Origin: Bradyrhizobium erythrophlei
Lineage (GTDB): Bacteria; Pseudomonadota; Alphaproteobacteria; Rhizobiales; Xanthobacteraceae
Reading direction: 5' to 3'
Length of the DNA stretch: 64,000 nucleotides
NCBI RefSeq assembly: GCF_900142985.1
Contig: NZ_LT670849.1
Coordinates: forward strand, 558,001 to 622,000
A program made the position numbers and the translations under genes. The notes under the pieces are model-generated. The model searched no databases. It was not told the DNA's origin and saw only the letters and a program-made list of their open reading frames with translations. Each line of letters starts with the position of its first letter. Position 1 is the stretch's first letter. Shown piece after piece: positions 1 to 10,007 of the stretch.

Positions 1-185
1 GGCAAGGTGATCGGCCGGATCTCAATCAGAACGGAAGCGATCCGCGCGCCCGCATCGAAAACGACGTGAAATTCGCGGGCGAGACCGCCGATCCCGGCGC
101 CCGCCGTGAGGCGCGTACCGTGGTCGGTTGCAAAGGCAACGCCGCCGATGAGGGCGACCGTTCCGACCGGTGTCCCGGCCGACAT
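1..185 (-). CDS. partial hypothetical protein, N-terminal part only
   Basis: An open minus-strand frame starts at an ATG at 183-185 and runs off the left edge, giving about 61 residues beginning MSAGTPVGTV. Codons end mostly in G or C, as in the real genes of this window, and there is no stop, so it is probably the beginning of a gene divergent from the radical SAM gene at 227. The visible part is hydrophobic and glycine-rich and I recognise no family. It could be chance, because only one edge is visible. Confidence 0.4.
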   Translation of the reverse strand, partial: MSAGTPVGTVALIGGVAFATDHGTRLTAGAGIGGLAREFHVVFDAGARIASVLIEIRPITL

Positions 186-226
186 ATCAGGTTGTATTTG
201 CAGGTCCGCAGTCCTATGCGTAAGCC

Positions 227-2266
<2,040 letters not shown>

Positions 2267-2391
2267 GCGGCCCGGCTTTAACGAAAGCGGCAAGCTCGCA
2301 GAGCAGCCCCGCCCTTCCACCATTGCGGCGTCGGCCAAGCGGTGCTTCATTGCGCCCCGCGCAACCGATCCTTGCAACCCGAAGGCGCTCC

Positions 2392-3213
2392 ATGCTCGAC
2401 GTTCCAGCAACCAGCCAGAAATCCTTTGCCGACGGCAAAATCCTGAAAAGCATCACCGACGGCGTCGGCATCATCACCTTCAACAATCCCGAAAAGCGCA
2501 ACGCCATGTCGATCGAGATGTGGGACGGGTTGGGTGCGGCGCTGATCGAGTTGCGGGAAGATGACAATGTGCGCGTGGTGATTTTGACCGGCGCCGGCGA
2601 CAAGGCCTTCATGTCGGGCGCCGACATCAGCCAGTTCGAGAAGAACCGACGCGACGCGAAAGCCAACGAAGAATATAACCGCAAGAGCGACGCGCAGCGC
2701 GCGCTGCTCGCGGAATATCCGAAGCCGACGATCTCCTGCATCCGCGGCTTCTGCCTCGGCGGCGGCATGCAGATCGCGATGCTGACCGACATGCGCTTTG
2801 CCGCCGCGGACAGCCAGTTCGGCATTCCCGCCGCCAAGCTCGGCATTGCCTACGGTTTCGAGGGCTTGCGCCACCTCGTCTCGCTGGTCGGGCCATCGTG
2901 GGCGCGGCTGATCCTTTACACCGGCATGCGGATTGATTCCGCGGAGGCCTTGCGGATTGGCCTCGTGGACCGGGTGATGGCGAACGACAAGCTCTGGGAT
3001 GAGACGCTCGAGATCGCCCGCACCATCTCCGGCAACGCGCCGCTGGCCGTCAAGGCGGCCAAGATCACGATCGCGCAGGTGCTGAAAGACAAGGACGAGC
3101 GCGACATGGGTGCGATCAAGGCGATCAGCACCGCCTGCATGGACTCGGAAGATTTCCGCGAGGGACGGCAAGCCTTCATGGAAAAGCGCAAGCCGCATTT
3201 CAAGGGACGCTGA
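2392..3213 (+). CDS. enoyl-CoA hydratase/isomerase family protein (crotonase fold), atypical active site
   Basis: A 273-residue crotonase-fold protein. The oxyanion-hole segments are visible (MSGADISQF, then GFCLGGGMQ). The two glutamates that catalyse hydration in classical enoyl-CoA hydratases are missing: the GGGCEL position reads GGGMQI and the FGxPE position reads FGIPAA. It therefore probably handles a CoA thioester, but not by the standard hydratase mechanism; isomerase, hydrolase or decarboxylase activity is possible. The open frame extends far upstream, but the ATG at 2392 precedes the first family-like residues. It is convergent with the efflux operon that follows. Confidence 0.88.
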   Translation: MLDVPATSQKSFADGKILKSITDGVGIITFNNPEKRNAMSIEMWDGLGAALIELREDDNVRVVILTGAGDKAFMSGADISQFEKNRRDAKANEEYNRKSDAQRALLAEYPKPTISCIRGFCLGGGMQIAMLTDMRFAAADSQFGIPAAKLGIAYGFEGLRHLVSLVGPSWARLILYTGMRIDSAEALRIGLVDRVMANDKLWDETLEIARTISGNAPLAVKAAKITIAQVLKDKDERDMGAIKAISTACMDSEDFREGRQAFMEKRKPHFKGR

Positions 3214-3236
3214 TTCCCGTCATCCGATCCGGGAGG

Positions 3237-4640
3237 TCAGGCCTCCGGTCTGCGACCCTTGCGCGGAAGGCGCATGGCCGCGGCACACAGAACGAGATGG
3301 AAAGCGCATAGCAGCGCGAATGCGGCGCCATAGGCGTTGGAAGCCGGTGTCGCCGTCTGCGCGGCAAGCCGCCATCCGAGAAACGCCGCGCATAGCGTCG
3401 TCAGAGCCGGCCCGCCTACGCGCATGACGATGTTGAGAGCGGTGGTCGCCATCGGCAGGTCCTCGCGGTTGACCGACGCATAGGCCGCCGAAATGGTCGG
3501 AATGCCGATACAGCTCAGGCCCATGCCACGAACGAACAAGGCGACAGCGACGACGGCGCTGGCAGGGCCACCATTCACCAGAAAGATGAAAGGAACAGTA
3601 CCCGCGAGTGCGGCCAGCGCACCGCCGGCCGAGACGTTGCGGTTGCCCAGCCGTTCCACAAGCGATCCCACGAACGGATAGGTGCACATCATTCCAAGTC
3701 CTTGCGCGGCGAGCAGCAGGCCGACTTCGCTCGGCGAGAGACCTCCAACACGTGCCAGAAACACCGGCACCAGCATCTGGCCTGCGTAGGAGATCCCCAT
3801 CATCAGGAACTGCGTGACGACGGCGGCCGAAAAAATCCCGTTCTTGAACAGCCGCAGGTCGATGATCGCATCGTCCTTTTTTCTTTTCACCCACCAGAAG
3901 AAGACGACAAACAGCAGCGCAGAGAGCACCAGGGCAGAAAGGCCGAACGGGTCGGCCGCACGCTCCGATCCGTAAAGAAACAGCACGACGCCAGGAGACA
4001 GCAGACCGAGGCCGATCAAGTCGAGACTGCGTGGCCGCCGCTCGTGCCGGTCGTGTGGCAGAAACAAAGCAGCAAGCACGATTGCAAGTGCGCCGAATGG
4101 AAGGTTGACGAGAAACAGCCAGCGCCACGATGCAAAGTGCAGCAGCTCGCCCGCAATGACCGGGCCGAGCAGCGGCGCAAGCAGGATCGGCATCGCGGCA
4201 AAGCCGAAGACGCGGGCCATTCTGTCGCCCGCGGCGCGCACCATAATCAGTTGCGCCATCGGCGCCAGCAAGCCGCCGCTCATTCCTTGCAGAATGCGAA
4301 AGCCGATCAGCGAATTCGCGGACCAGGCCAGACCGCAGAGCGCGGACGTGAGCGTGAACGCTGCGAAGCACCAGAGATAAAGCGCCTTGGCGCCCATGCG
4401 GTCGACGAGCCAACCGCTCAAGGGCAGAGTGAGCGCCAGCGCGAGCAGATAGCCGCTCGTGACCCACTGGATGCCCGAAAGCGTTGTGTCCAGTTCAAGC
4501 GCCAGGCTTGAAAGCGAGACGTTGACGACCGTCGCATCCATTTGGGAAAGAAACGCCCCGAGGATGGCAACCGACGAAATTCGCCACAGGTGCGGACTGG
4601 CTGGCGCGGCTTCGCGCTGATCTTCATCGGTTGACGTCAT
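3237..4640 (-). CDS. MFS multidrug efflux transporter, DHA2 (EmrB/QacA-like) family
   Basis: A 467-residue inner-membrane drug:proton antiporter. The N-terminal helix and loop carry DHA2 features (LSQMDATVVNVSLSSLA, then LPLSGWLVDRMGAK as motif A), and hydrophobic segments continue along the whole length, consistent with the 14-helix subfamily. It is the last gene of a tight operon: a MarR regulator, a 107-residue membrane protein only 4 bases upstream, then this gene. Regulation by the MarR protein is likely. Export of lipophilic toxicants is inferred from family and context; the substrate is unknown. Confidence 0.92.
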   Translation of the reverse strand: MTSTDEDQREAAPASPHLWRISSVAILGAFLSQMDATVVNVSLSSLALELDTTLSGIQWVTSGYLLALALTLPLSGWLVDRMGAKALYLWCFAAFTLTSALCGLAWSANSLIGFRILQGMSGGLLAPMAQLIMVRAAGDRMARVFGFAAMPILLAPLLGPVIAGELLHFASWRWLFLVNLPFGALAIVLAALFLPHDRHERRPRSLDLIGLGLLSPGVVLFLYGSERAADPFGLSALVLSALLFVVFFWWVKRKKDDAIIDLRLFKNGIFSAAVVTQFLMMGISYAGQMLVPVFLARVGGLSPSEVGLLLAAQGLGMMCTYPFVGSLVERLGNRNVSAGGALAALAGTVPFIFLVNGGPASAVVAVALFVRGMGLSCIGIPTISAAYASVNREDLPMATTALNIVMRVGGPALTTLCAAFLGWRLAAQTATPASNAYGAAFALLCAFHLVLCAAAMRLPRKGRRPEA

Positions 4641-4644
4641 TGGC

Positions 4645-4968
4645 CTACTCCGGCGAATTGCCGCCGTGGAAGCGCCCGAAGTGGCGGGCGGCGAAAAGGC
4701 CCATCAAGAGAAAGCCCAACCCCAGTGTGACCACGTGGACGGTCGAGTGCAGATTGAAATCTCCAACGCGGCAGATGAGGACATAAGCGACGGCGAGATT
4801 GAAGACGCCCCACGCCACGTTGACGGTTGAAGAGGAAAGTCCCTCACCGCGCGGCGTGGCGAACGGGCTCTGAAAGGGACGCCCCATCGACCCGCTGGCG
4901 AAGTGGGGAATGGCGTTGGAAAGAAACGCGCCGCCGAAAAAATACGAAACGAGATACAGCCAGTCCAT
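4645..4968 (-). CDS. small conserved-type membrane protein
   Basis: A 107-residue protein with three hydrophobic segments (about residues 3-25, 48-67 and 75-95), hence probably an integral inner-membrane protein. I do not recognise a characterised family. It lies between a marR gene (24-base gap) and an MFS efflux gene (4-base gap), so it is co-transcribed and may be an accessory of the pump or part of the same stress response. The ATG at 4968 is well placed behind the marR stop. Confidence 0.75.
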   Translation of the reverse strand: MDWLYLVSYFFGGAFLSNAIPHFASGSMGRPFQSPFATPRGEGLSSSTVNVAWGVFNLAVAYVLICRVGDFNLHSTVHVVTLGLGFLLMGLFAARHFGRFHGGNSPE

Positions 4969-4992
4969 GATCGGCTTTTCCTTTGGGCTCAG

Positions 4993-5445
4993 TCAGAAGT
5001 CGGCAAGCTTGCTGAGCAGCTTGACCGCGGCGGCCAATTGCTCGTGCTCGCCGGGCGCGAGTTGCGCCTCGAGCGCGCGGATCAACCAGTCTTCCTTCGC
5101 CGCGCGGCCGGTCTTGAGGAGCTTCACAAACGAGGGCGTGAGGTTCAGGAAGGTTTGGCGGCCATCCTGCGGATCGGATTTTCCCCTCACCGCGCCTGCC
5201 GCCTCCAGCGCCGCAACCGTTATCCGCATCGATTGCGGGCGCATGCCTTCGGCACGCGCCAGCATCGACACGGTTGCGGGACCATCGCGCTCCAGCCGTA
5301 GCAGGACGGACTTCTGCGAATTGGTGAAATCCCCTGCGTGCACCTGCTCCCGCGCCCGGCGGACCAGTTTGGAAATCGCAACCCGCAATTCGCCGGCAAG
5401 AGCGGCGAGCTGTGGCGTGTCGGAACTCCGGGAGGCCGTGCTCAT
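4993..5445 (-). CDS. MarR-family transcriptional regulator
   Basis: A 150-residue winged-helix regulator of the MarR family. The recognition region is visible (GPATVSMLARAEGMRPQSM), followed by a wing containing DPQDGRQTF, where MarR proteins usually carry a DxRR-type motif. It heads the operon with the 107-residue membrane protein and the DHA2 transporter. The short repeats just upstream at 5467-5488 are candidate sites for autorepression. It probably represses the pump until a phenolic or lipophilic ligand binds. Confidence 0.9.
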   Translation of the reverse strand: MSTASRSSDTPQLAALAGELRVAISKLVRRAREQVHAGDFTNSQKSVLLRLERDGPATVSMLARAEGMRPQSMRITVAALEAAGAVRGKSDPQDGRQTFLNLTPSFVKLLKTGRAAKEDWLIRALEAQLAPGEHEQLAAAVKLLSKLADF

Positions 5446-5466
5446 GGACCGCGCACTTAGCAGATA

Positions 5467-5488
5467 TACAGTTTACCTGTACAGTTTA
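5467..5488. promoter_or_regulatory. candidate MarR operator upstream of the efflux operon
   Basis: The 9-mer TACAGTTTA occurs at 5467-5475 and again at 5480-5488, and the junction contains the perfect palindrome CTGTACAG (5477-5484). It lies 22-43 bases upstream of the marR start codon, a usual place for MarR autorepression. The binding protein is inferred. Confidence 0.45.
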
Positions 5489-5496
5489 TCTTCATA

Positions 5497-6030
5497 TCAA
5501 ATCTGCGTATCGGAACGACGACAGCCCTTGACACCTGTCGAAGCGACGCAAAACTGATTTGCCCGTCGTGCCAATCCGCCGCAGGCGCCGTCGCTTGTGG
5601 CGACGGGCAAATCACTTTTATGGATTCGTCCGTCTCGCGCCGCCGAGAGGGGCGTTTCGCGATCGTCACGAACGTGGGCGCGGGATGCGATGGACGCGGG
5701 CCGCATCAACCGACGAGTGATGCGGCTGGCGGACGGCGAAGCCATGTGGTCCTGACGTCTCGACGCTGGCGTCAAGCTCTTGAGAAGCTAACGCCTCTCA
5801 GGGGTGACGGTGACAAAACGCCCGATCGCCGGGGAGAGCATGGAATAAGCCGTTAAAACCGTAGCCGCGGGGAATGCCGGACTTCCGGCGTGACCGCAGT
5901 GACTACACTCATGTGCTCTTCTTTCACTGCACATGAGGCTGCGGGTGCGACTGGCACCCGGCATTTCCCGCGCCCTCTTCGATTGGAGGGGCACTATTTT
6001 TCAGCAACTCGGACGCAAATCGCGCCGCGG
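5497..6030. repeat. dispersed intergenic element, non-coding remnant
   Basis: This occupies most of the 797-base gap between marR and the next gene. Short open frames exist on both strands, but none resembles a protein family. It contains a long hairpin with 13-base perfect arms, GATTTGCCCGTCG at 5556-5568 and its complement at 5601-5613. The stretch from the hairpin to the segment around 5935-6000 (short arms GGGTGC / GCACCC) resembles, from memory, an element found repeatedly between genes in Bradyrhizobium. Only one copy is in this window, so repetition cannot be shown here. Confidence 0.5.
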
Positions 6031-6054
6031 GAAGGATGAAGTGTGTCTGCAATA

Positions 6055-6183
6055 CCCCCACCCCGGCGCTACGCGCCGACCCTCCCCACAAGGGGGAGGG
6101 ACAAGAGCGCTCCCCGAGAAGCCGATCCCTCCCCCGCGATAGCGTGGGGAGGGGTGGCCGGCCGAAGGCCGGTCGGGTGGGGG
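6055..6183. repeat. REP/BOX-like palindromic intergenic repeat
   Basis: A C-rich start and G-rich end (CCCCCACCCC to GGGTGGGGG) fold back on each other. Nested hairpins lie inside, such as CCTCCCC...GGGGAGG and GGCCGGCCGAAGGCCGG. The arrangement is typical of short palindromic elements between alphaproteobacterial genes. A related C/G-rich hairpin element is at 24230-24350 in this window. It lies downstream of the dehydrogenase gene and may also help end transcription. Confidence 0.6.
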
Positions 6184-6242
6184 CATACTGAGACAAGAAT
6201 GAACGATGGCAGCGCTTGCGCGGCAACGGCGCTCCGACTTTC

Positions 6243-7322
6243 TTACAACGCGGCCAGCACCGCCTTGGCGACGTCGACGGTGCCGTTGTTGCCGCCGAAC
6301 TCCATCGGCTTGATGCCTTGGGCATACGCCTTGTCGACCGCCTGCTCGATCCGTTCGCCGGCCTCGGCCGCGGACTCAATACCGTGCTTGTCGGCGAGCC
6401 AGTCGAGCATCATCGCCGCCGACAGGATCATGCCGGTCGGATTGGCCTTGCCCTGCCCCATGATGTCGGGCGCGGTGCCGTGACAGGGCTGGAACACAGC
6501 GTATTTGTCGCCGATATCGGCCGAAGGCGCCATGCCCATACCGCCGATCAGGCCGGCGGTCATGTCGGAGAGAATATCGCCGAACATGTTCTCCATCACC
6601 ATGACGTCGAAGTCCCACGGGCGCTTCACCAGCATGGCCGAGCAGGCATCGACATAAAGGCGGTCGGTCTTCACGCCGGGATGACGCTTGGCGGCTTCGT
6701 CGAACATCTCACGAAAGAATGCGAAGGCCTTGAACACATTGGCCTTGTCCACGCAGGTCAGCGCGCCGGGCCGGCCACGCTTTTTGCGGCGCTCAGCGAG
6801 GCGGAAGGAAAACTCGAACAGCCGTTCGGAGGTCTTGCGGGTGATGACGAGGGTTTCGCGTGCATCCTCATGGGTGACGACGCCCTTCCCCATCGAGGCA
6901 AACAGGCCCTCGGTCGACTCGCGGATCACGACGAGGTCGATACCGCGCTGGTTCGCGCCGACGATCGGGCTCGGCACGCCCGGGATGAGACGCGCCGGGC
7001 GCACGCCGGCATAGAGATCGAAATGAAAGCGCAGTTCGACCTGCGGCATGATTTCGGTGTTGTCGGGATAGCGCACCGACGGCAGGCCGCAGGCGCCAAG
7101 CAGGATCGCGTCCGCCTCCTCGCACAGCTTGATGGTCGAGTCTGGCATCGACTTGCCGGTCTCGCGGTAGTGGTTGGCCCCGGCGGCGGCTTCCGTGAAG
7201 CGGAACTTCAGGTCCGTGGTTTTCTCGATCTTGCGCAGGACTTCGAGCGCCGGCTCCATGACTTCGGGGCCGATACCGTCACCGGGAAGGACGGCGATGT
7301 GGAGCGCAGTGTTAGCAGACAT
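6243..7322 (-). CDS. isocitrate/isopropylmalate dehydrogenase family, tartrate-dehydrogenase-like
   Basis: A 359-residue NAD(P)-dependent beta-decarboxylating dehydrogenase. Family landmarks are the N-terminal VLPGDGIGPEV, the substrate-binding arginines around VRPAR near residue 106, the metal-binding MFGDILSD segment and the HGTAPDI motif near residue 279. The length fits the isopropylmalate/tartrate branch. The exact 2-hydroxy acid (tartrate, malate, isopropylmalate or homoisocitrate) cannot be read from the sequence. A leuB role is less likely, as no leu genes are adjacent. A paralogue lies at 36413-37477. It appears monocistronic. Confidence 0.88.
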   Translation of the reverse strand: MSANTALHIAVLPGDGIGPEVMEPALEVLRKIEKTTDLKFRFTEAAAGANHYRETGKSMPDSTIKLCEEADAILLGACGLPSVRYPDNTEIMPQVELRFHFDLYAGVRPARLIPGVPSPIVGANQRGIDLVVIRESTEGLFASMGKGVVTHEDARETLVITRKTSERLFEFSFRLAERRKKRGRPGALTCVDKANVFKAFAFFREMFDEAAKRHPGVKTDRLYVDACSAMLVKRPWDFDVMVMENMFGDILSDMTAGLIGGMGMAPSADIGDKYAVFQPCHGTAPDIMGQGKANPTGMILSAAMMLDWLADKHGIESAAEAGERIEQAVDKAYAQGIKPMEFGGNNGTVDVAKAVLAAL

Positions 7323-7353
7323 AGAGGTATCCTTGGTTCGAACGATGTTAGAT

Positions 7354-7467
7354 CGTCATTGCGAGCGAAGCGAAGCAATCCAGAACTATTGTCAAAGAGC
7401 TGGATTGCTTCGTCGCTCCAGCGCAAAATTGCTCTGCAATTTTGTCGCGGGCTCCTCGCAATGACGG
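7354..7467. repeat. palindromic intergenic repeat (long hairpin)
   Basis: The terminal arms CGTCATTGCGAG and CTCGCAATGACG are complementary. Inside them, CGAAGCAATCCAG pairs with CTGGATTGCTTCG, and a smaller hairpin (GCAAAATTGC...GCAATTTTG) is nested near the centre. This type of element is common between genes in alphaproteobacteria. It occupies nearly the whole gap between two minus-strand genes and may stabilise or end transcripts. It shows no coding signal. Confidence 0.7.
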
Positions 7468-7475
7468 CGAATTGC

Positions 7476-8546
7476 TCACGGCGTCAAGATGGCCCGCCCG
7501 ACCAGGCGGCCCGCCTTCAAACTGGAGAGCGCGTCGTTGGCCCTGGCGAGCGGCATCGGCGTTACCGGGATCGGCGCGATCTTCCTGGCGCGCACGAGAT
7601 CGAGCAACTCCTGCGTCTCGCTCAGGTTGCCGACATAGCTGCCCTGAATTGTGATCGCCTTGATCGGAATCAGCGGCAAGGCAAAGGTCGCGCCGCCGCC
7701 GAACAGGCCAACGATCACGAGCTTGCCGCCCTTGCTCAGGCAGTCGAAGCCGAGCTGCGTGGTCTTGGCATTGCCTACGAGATCGATCACGGCGAGGATC
7801 GGCTCGCCGGCCTTTTTGGTTAATTGCTCGAGCGCATCCACCGCACCACCATCGACGGTTGCCAGTGCACCGGCTTTTTCCGCAGCCTCACGCTTGCCGG
7901 CATCGATATCGACCACGATGGCGCCCTTGCCGCCCATCGCTTTCAGGAGCGACAAGGCCATCAGGCCGAGACCGCCGGCGCCGATAATCACGATCGGCGT
8001 ATCGAAAACAGATTCGACCTTCTTCAACGCGCTGTAGGTGGTGACGCCCGAGCAGGCGTAAGGCGCGGCGGTCACGGGATCGAGCCCTTTCAGGTCGATC
8101 AGGTATTTCGGATGCGGCACTGTCATGTGGTCGGCGTAACCGCCGTCGCAGTAGACGCCGAGCGCGCTTGGCTTGACGATGCACATGTTCTCGTCGCCGC
8201 CGACGCAGGTCTTGCACTTGCCGCAGCCGAGCCAGGGATAGGCCAGCACGGTGTCGCCGAGCTTGAGACCGCCTTTGTCGCTTTCTTTAACATCAGGGCC
8301 GAAGGCTATGATTTCGCCGACGGTTTCATGTCCCATGGTGAGCGGCAGCGAGACGCCGCGATCCTTCAACGACAGCGGCTTGCGGCCATGACCAAGATCA
8401 TAGCCGCCTTCCCAGATGTGCAAATCGCTGTGGCAGACGCCGGCCGCCTTCACCTTGATCAGGACGCGCGTGCCGGCCGGTTGCGGCGTCGGCTCCTCCA
8501 TCTCCTTCAATGGGGCATTGAACTCGGCGACCCTGAAACTCTTCAT
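7476..8546 (-). CDS. zinc-dependent alcohol dehydrogenase (MDR superfamily)
   Basis: A 356-residue medium-chain dehydrogenase. Cys38 with His73-Glu74 in the MGHE motif and Cys165 are placed as catalytic-zinc ligands. Cys108, Cys111, Cys114 and Cys122 form the structural-zinc lobe. The nucleotide-binding motif GAGGLG is at residues 189-194. It should oxidise an alcohol or reduce an aldehyde with NAD(P) in the cytoplasm. The substrate is not predictable. It lies between two unrelated minus-strand genes with gaps of 69 and about 150 bases, so its own promoter is likely. Confidence 0.92.
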   Translation of the reverse strand: MKSFRVAEFNAPLKEMEEPTPQPAGTRVLIKVKAAGVCHSDLHIWEGGYDLGHGRKPLSLKDRGVSLPLTMGHETVGEIIAFGPDVKESDKGGLKLGDTVLAYPWLGCGKCKTCVGGDENMCIVKPSALGVYCDGGYADHMTVPHPKYLIDLKGLDPVTAAPYACSGVTTYSALKKVESVFDTPIVIIGAGGLGLMALSLLKAMGGKGAIVVDIDAGKREAAEKAGALATVDGGAVDALEQLTKKAGEPILAVIDLVGNAKTTQLGFDCLSKGGKLVIVGLFGGGATFALPLIPIKAITIQGSYVGNLSETQELLDLVRARKIAPIPVTPMPLARANDALSSLKAGRLVGRAILTP

Positions 8547-8615
8547 CGTTTCACTCCCGGATATTTAGCCGCCCTGATAGGCCGGAACCCCCGACGCCCG
8601 CAAGACGCTTCAGGA

Positions 8616-9800
8616 CTACTTGCCCATCACGGCTGCGATTTGCTCTTCGGAAAACCCGCTTTCGCCGAGAAAAGCGCGCGTATCTTCGCCGAGCGCAGGC
8701 GAACGTTTTCCGGCCGCCACGCGTGCGCCCGACATCCGGAACGGCTGGTTGGTAACCTTGAACGTACCGCCTCCATCTTCCACTTCGGAGAGCGCGCCGC
8801 GATGGGCGATCTGAGGATCGCGCATGACCTCGGCCACCGTTCGGTACGCCGAACAGGGAACGCCGTGTGCGTTCAAATCGGCGAGGCATTTTTCGGTCGT
8901 CACCGTGCGCGACCAGCTTTCGACGCCGTCCATCAGTTCGGTCCAGTGCGCACGACGGTCGGCATATTTGGCGAAGCGTGGGTCGTCGACCCATTCGGGA
9001 CGGCCGGCGGCGCGGACGAGACCTTGAAAAGTCTTTTCGCTGGCAATCGCCGCCATGACATAGCCATCCGCGGTCTCGACCGGGCCGAACATCGGGCGGC
9101 TCGGCGGCGGGACGTTGAATTGCGCGTTCTGGACCTCGTTCGGCGTCAAGGTGAGCATCGATTCCAGCATCGACACATCGATGTGCTGGCCGTTGCCGGT
9201 AAGGTGACGCTGATAGAGCGCCGCCGAAATGGCGCCAAAGGCATAGACTCCGGTCAGGATGTCGGCGTGATAGATGCCGCAGTAGTCCGGTCGGATTCTC
9301 CCGGGCTGGTAGGCGAGATGCGCCATGTCGTGGCCGGACGCGGCGTGAATGACCGGCGCATAGGCCGGCAATTCCGCCGACGGCCCGCTCTGGCCGTAGC
9401 CGGAAATCGAGCAATAGACGAGCTTCGGATTGAGCGGCTGCAACGAGGCGTAGTCGAGCTTCAGCCGCCGCATCACGCCGGGGCGGAAATTCTCCACCAG
9501 GACGTCGGCGTCTTTCACCAGTTGCCGAACGACATCGATCGCTTGCGGCGATTTCAGGTTGAGGACGACGCTTTTCTTGCCGGCGTTGAGCTGGCCGAAC
9601 AGGCTCGAGCAGCCGTTGCGGACCGGCGGGCGGATCCGCATCGTCTCGCCTTCGGCGGCCTCGATCTTGATGACCTCAGCGCCCGTATCGGCCAGCATCC
9701 GCGAGCAATGAGGGCCGGCAATGGTGGTCGAGAAATCGAGCACGCGCAGGCCGTGGAAGCTTCCTGTCGCATTCCGCTCATCGACTTCTGGTATGGTCAT
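8616..9800 (-). CDS. CaiB/BaiF family CoA transferase (class III)
   Basis: A 394-residue class III CoA transferase, which moves CoA between carboxylic acids through an acyl-enzyme on a conserved aspartate. That aspartate lies in the HADILTG stretch near residue 185. The N-terminus (LRVLDFSTTIAGPHCSRMLADTGAEVIKIE) and NLKSPQ further on are typical of the family. The donor and acceptor acids are unknown. No acyl-CoA dehydrogenase is adjacent, so context gives little help. Confidence 0.92.
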   Translation of the reverse strand: MTIPEVDERNATGSFHGLRVLDFSTTIAGPHCSRMLADTGAEVIKIEAAEGETMRIRPPVRNGCSSLFGQLNAGKKSVVLNLKSPQAIDVVRQLVKDADVLVENFRPGVMRRLKLDYASLQPLNPKLVYCSISGYGQSGPSAELPAYAPVIHAASGHDMAHLAYQPGRIRPDYCGIYHADILTGVYAFGAISAALYQRHLTGNGQHIDVSMLESMLTLTPNEVQNAQFNVPPPSRPMFGPVETADGYVMAAIASEKTFQGLVRAAGRPEWVDDPRFAKYADRRAHWTELMDGVESWSRTVTTEKCLADLNAHGVPCSAYRTVAEVMRDPQIAHRGALSEVEDGGGTFKVTNQPFRMSGARVAAGKRSPALGEDTRAFLGESGFSEEQIAAVMGK

Positions 9801-9955
9801 CGAAGAACTCCCCGTGTGGCCCGTCTGACCGCGAGCCTGGCGAAAACATTAGAGGGAGCGGGCCCGGGGGGAAAGCATCGAGATGGCCGGGAATGCCGGC
9901 CAGCCAGAATGGCGAGCTATGCGGTGGCTGCTTATGTACGCAGCGGCTGGCAAGT

Positions 9956-9981
9956 GGAACTGATCTTGCATAGACCAAGTT
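9956..9981 (+). promoter_or_regulatory. candidate EcfG-type (general stress) promoter of glgA
   Basis: GGAAC at 9956-9960, a 17-base spacer, then AGTT at 9978-9981. The known alphaproteobacterial EcfG consensus is GGAAC-N16/17-CGTT, so there is one mismatch in the least conserved base. It lies 27 bases upstream of the TTG start chosen for glgA and inside the reading frame of the alternative ATG at 9909, which argues against that ATG. Confidence 0.55.
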
Positions 9982-10007
9982 TAGCTACGGCAGCGTGCGA
10001 GGGCGAT

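Noticed and set aside
5620..5856. Small plus-strand frame inside the dispersed element
   Set aside because: No ribosome-binding site or family resemblance; the region looks like a non-coding repeat.
6055..7467. Possible CRISPR or tandem repeat array from the repeats near 6.1 and 7.4 kb
   Set aside because: The units are different single palindromic elements without regular spacers or cas genes.
7824..9908. Very long open plus-strand frame leading into glgA (about 1200 codons in total)
   Set aside because: It lies antisense to the alcohol dehydrogenase and CoA transferase genes, and only the part from about 10008 resembles a protein family. High GC leaves opposite frames open.
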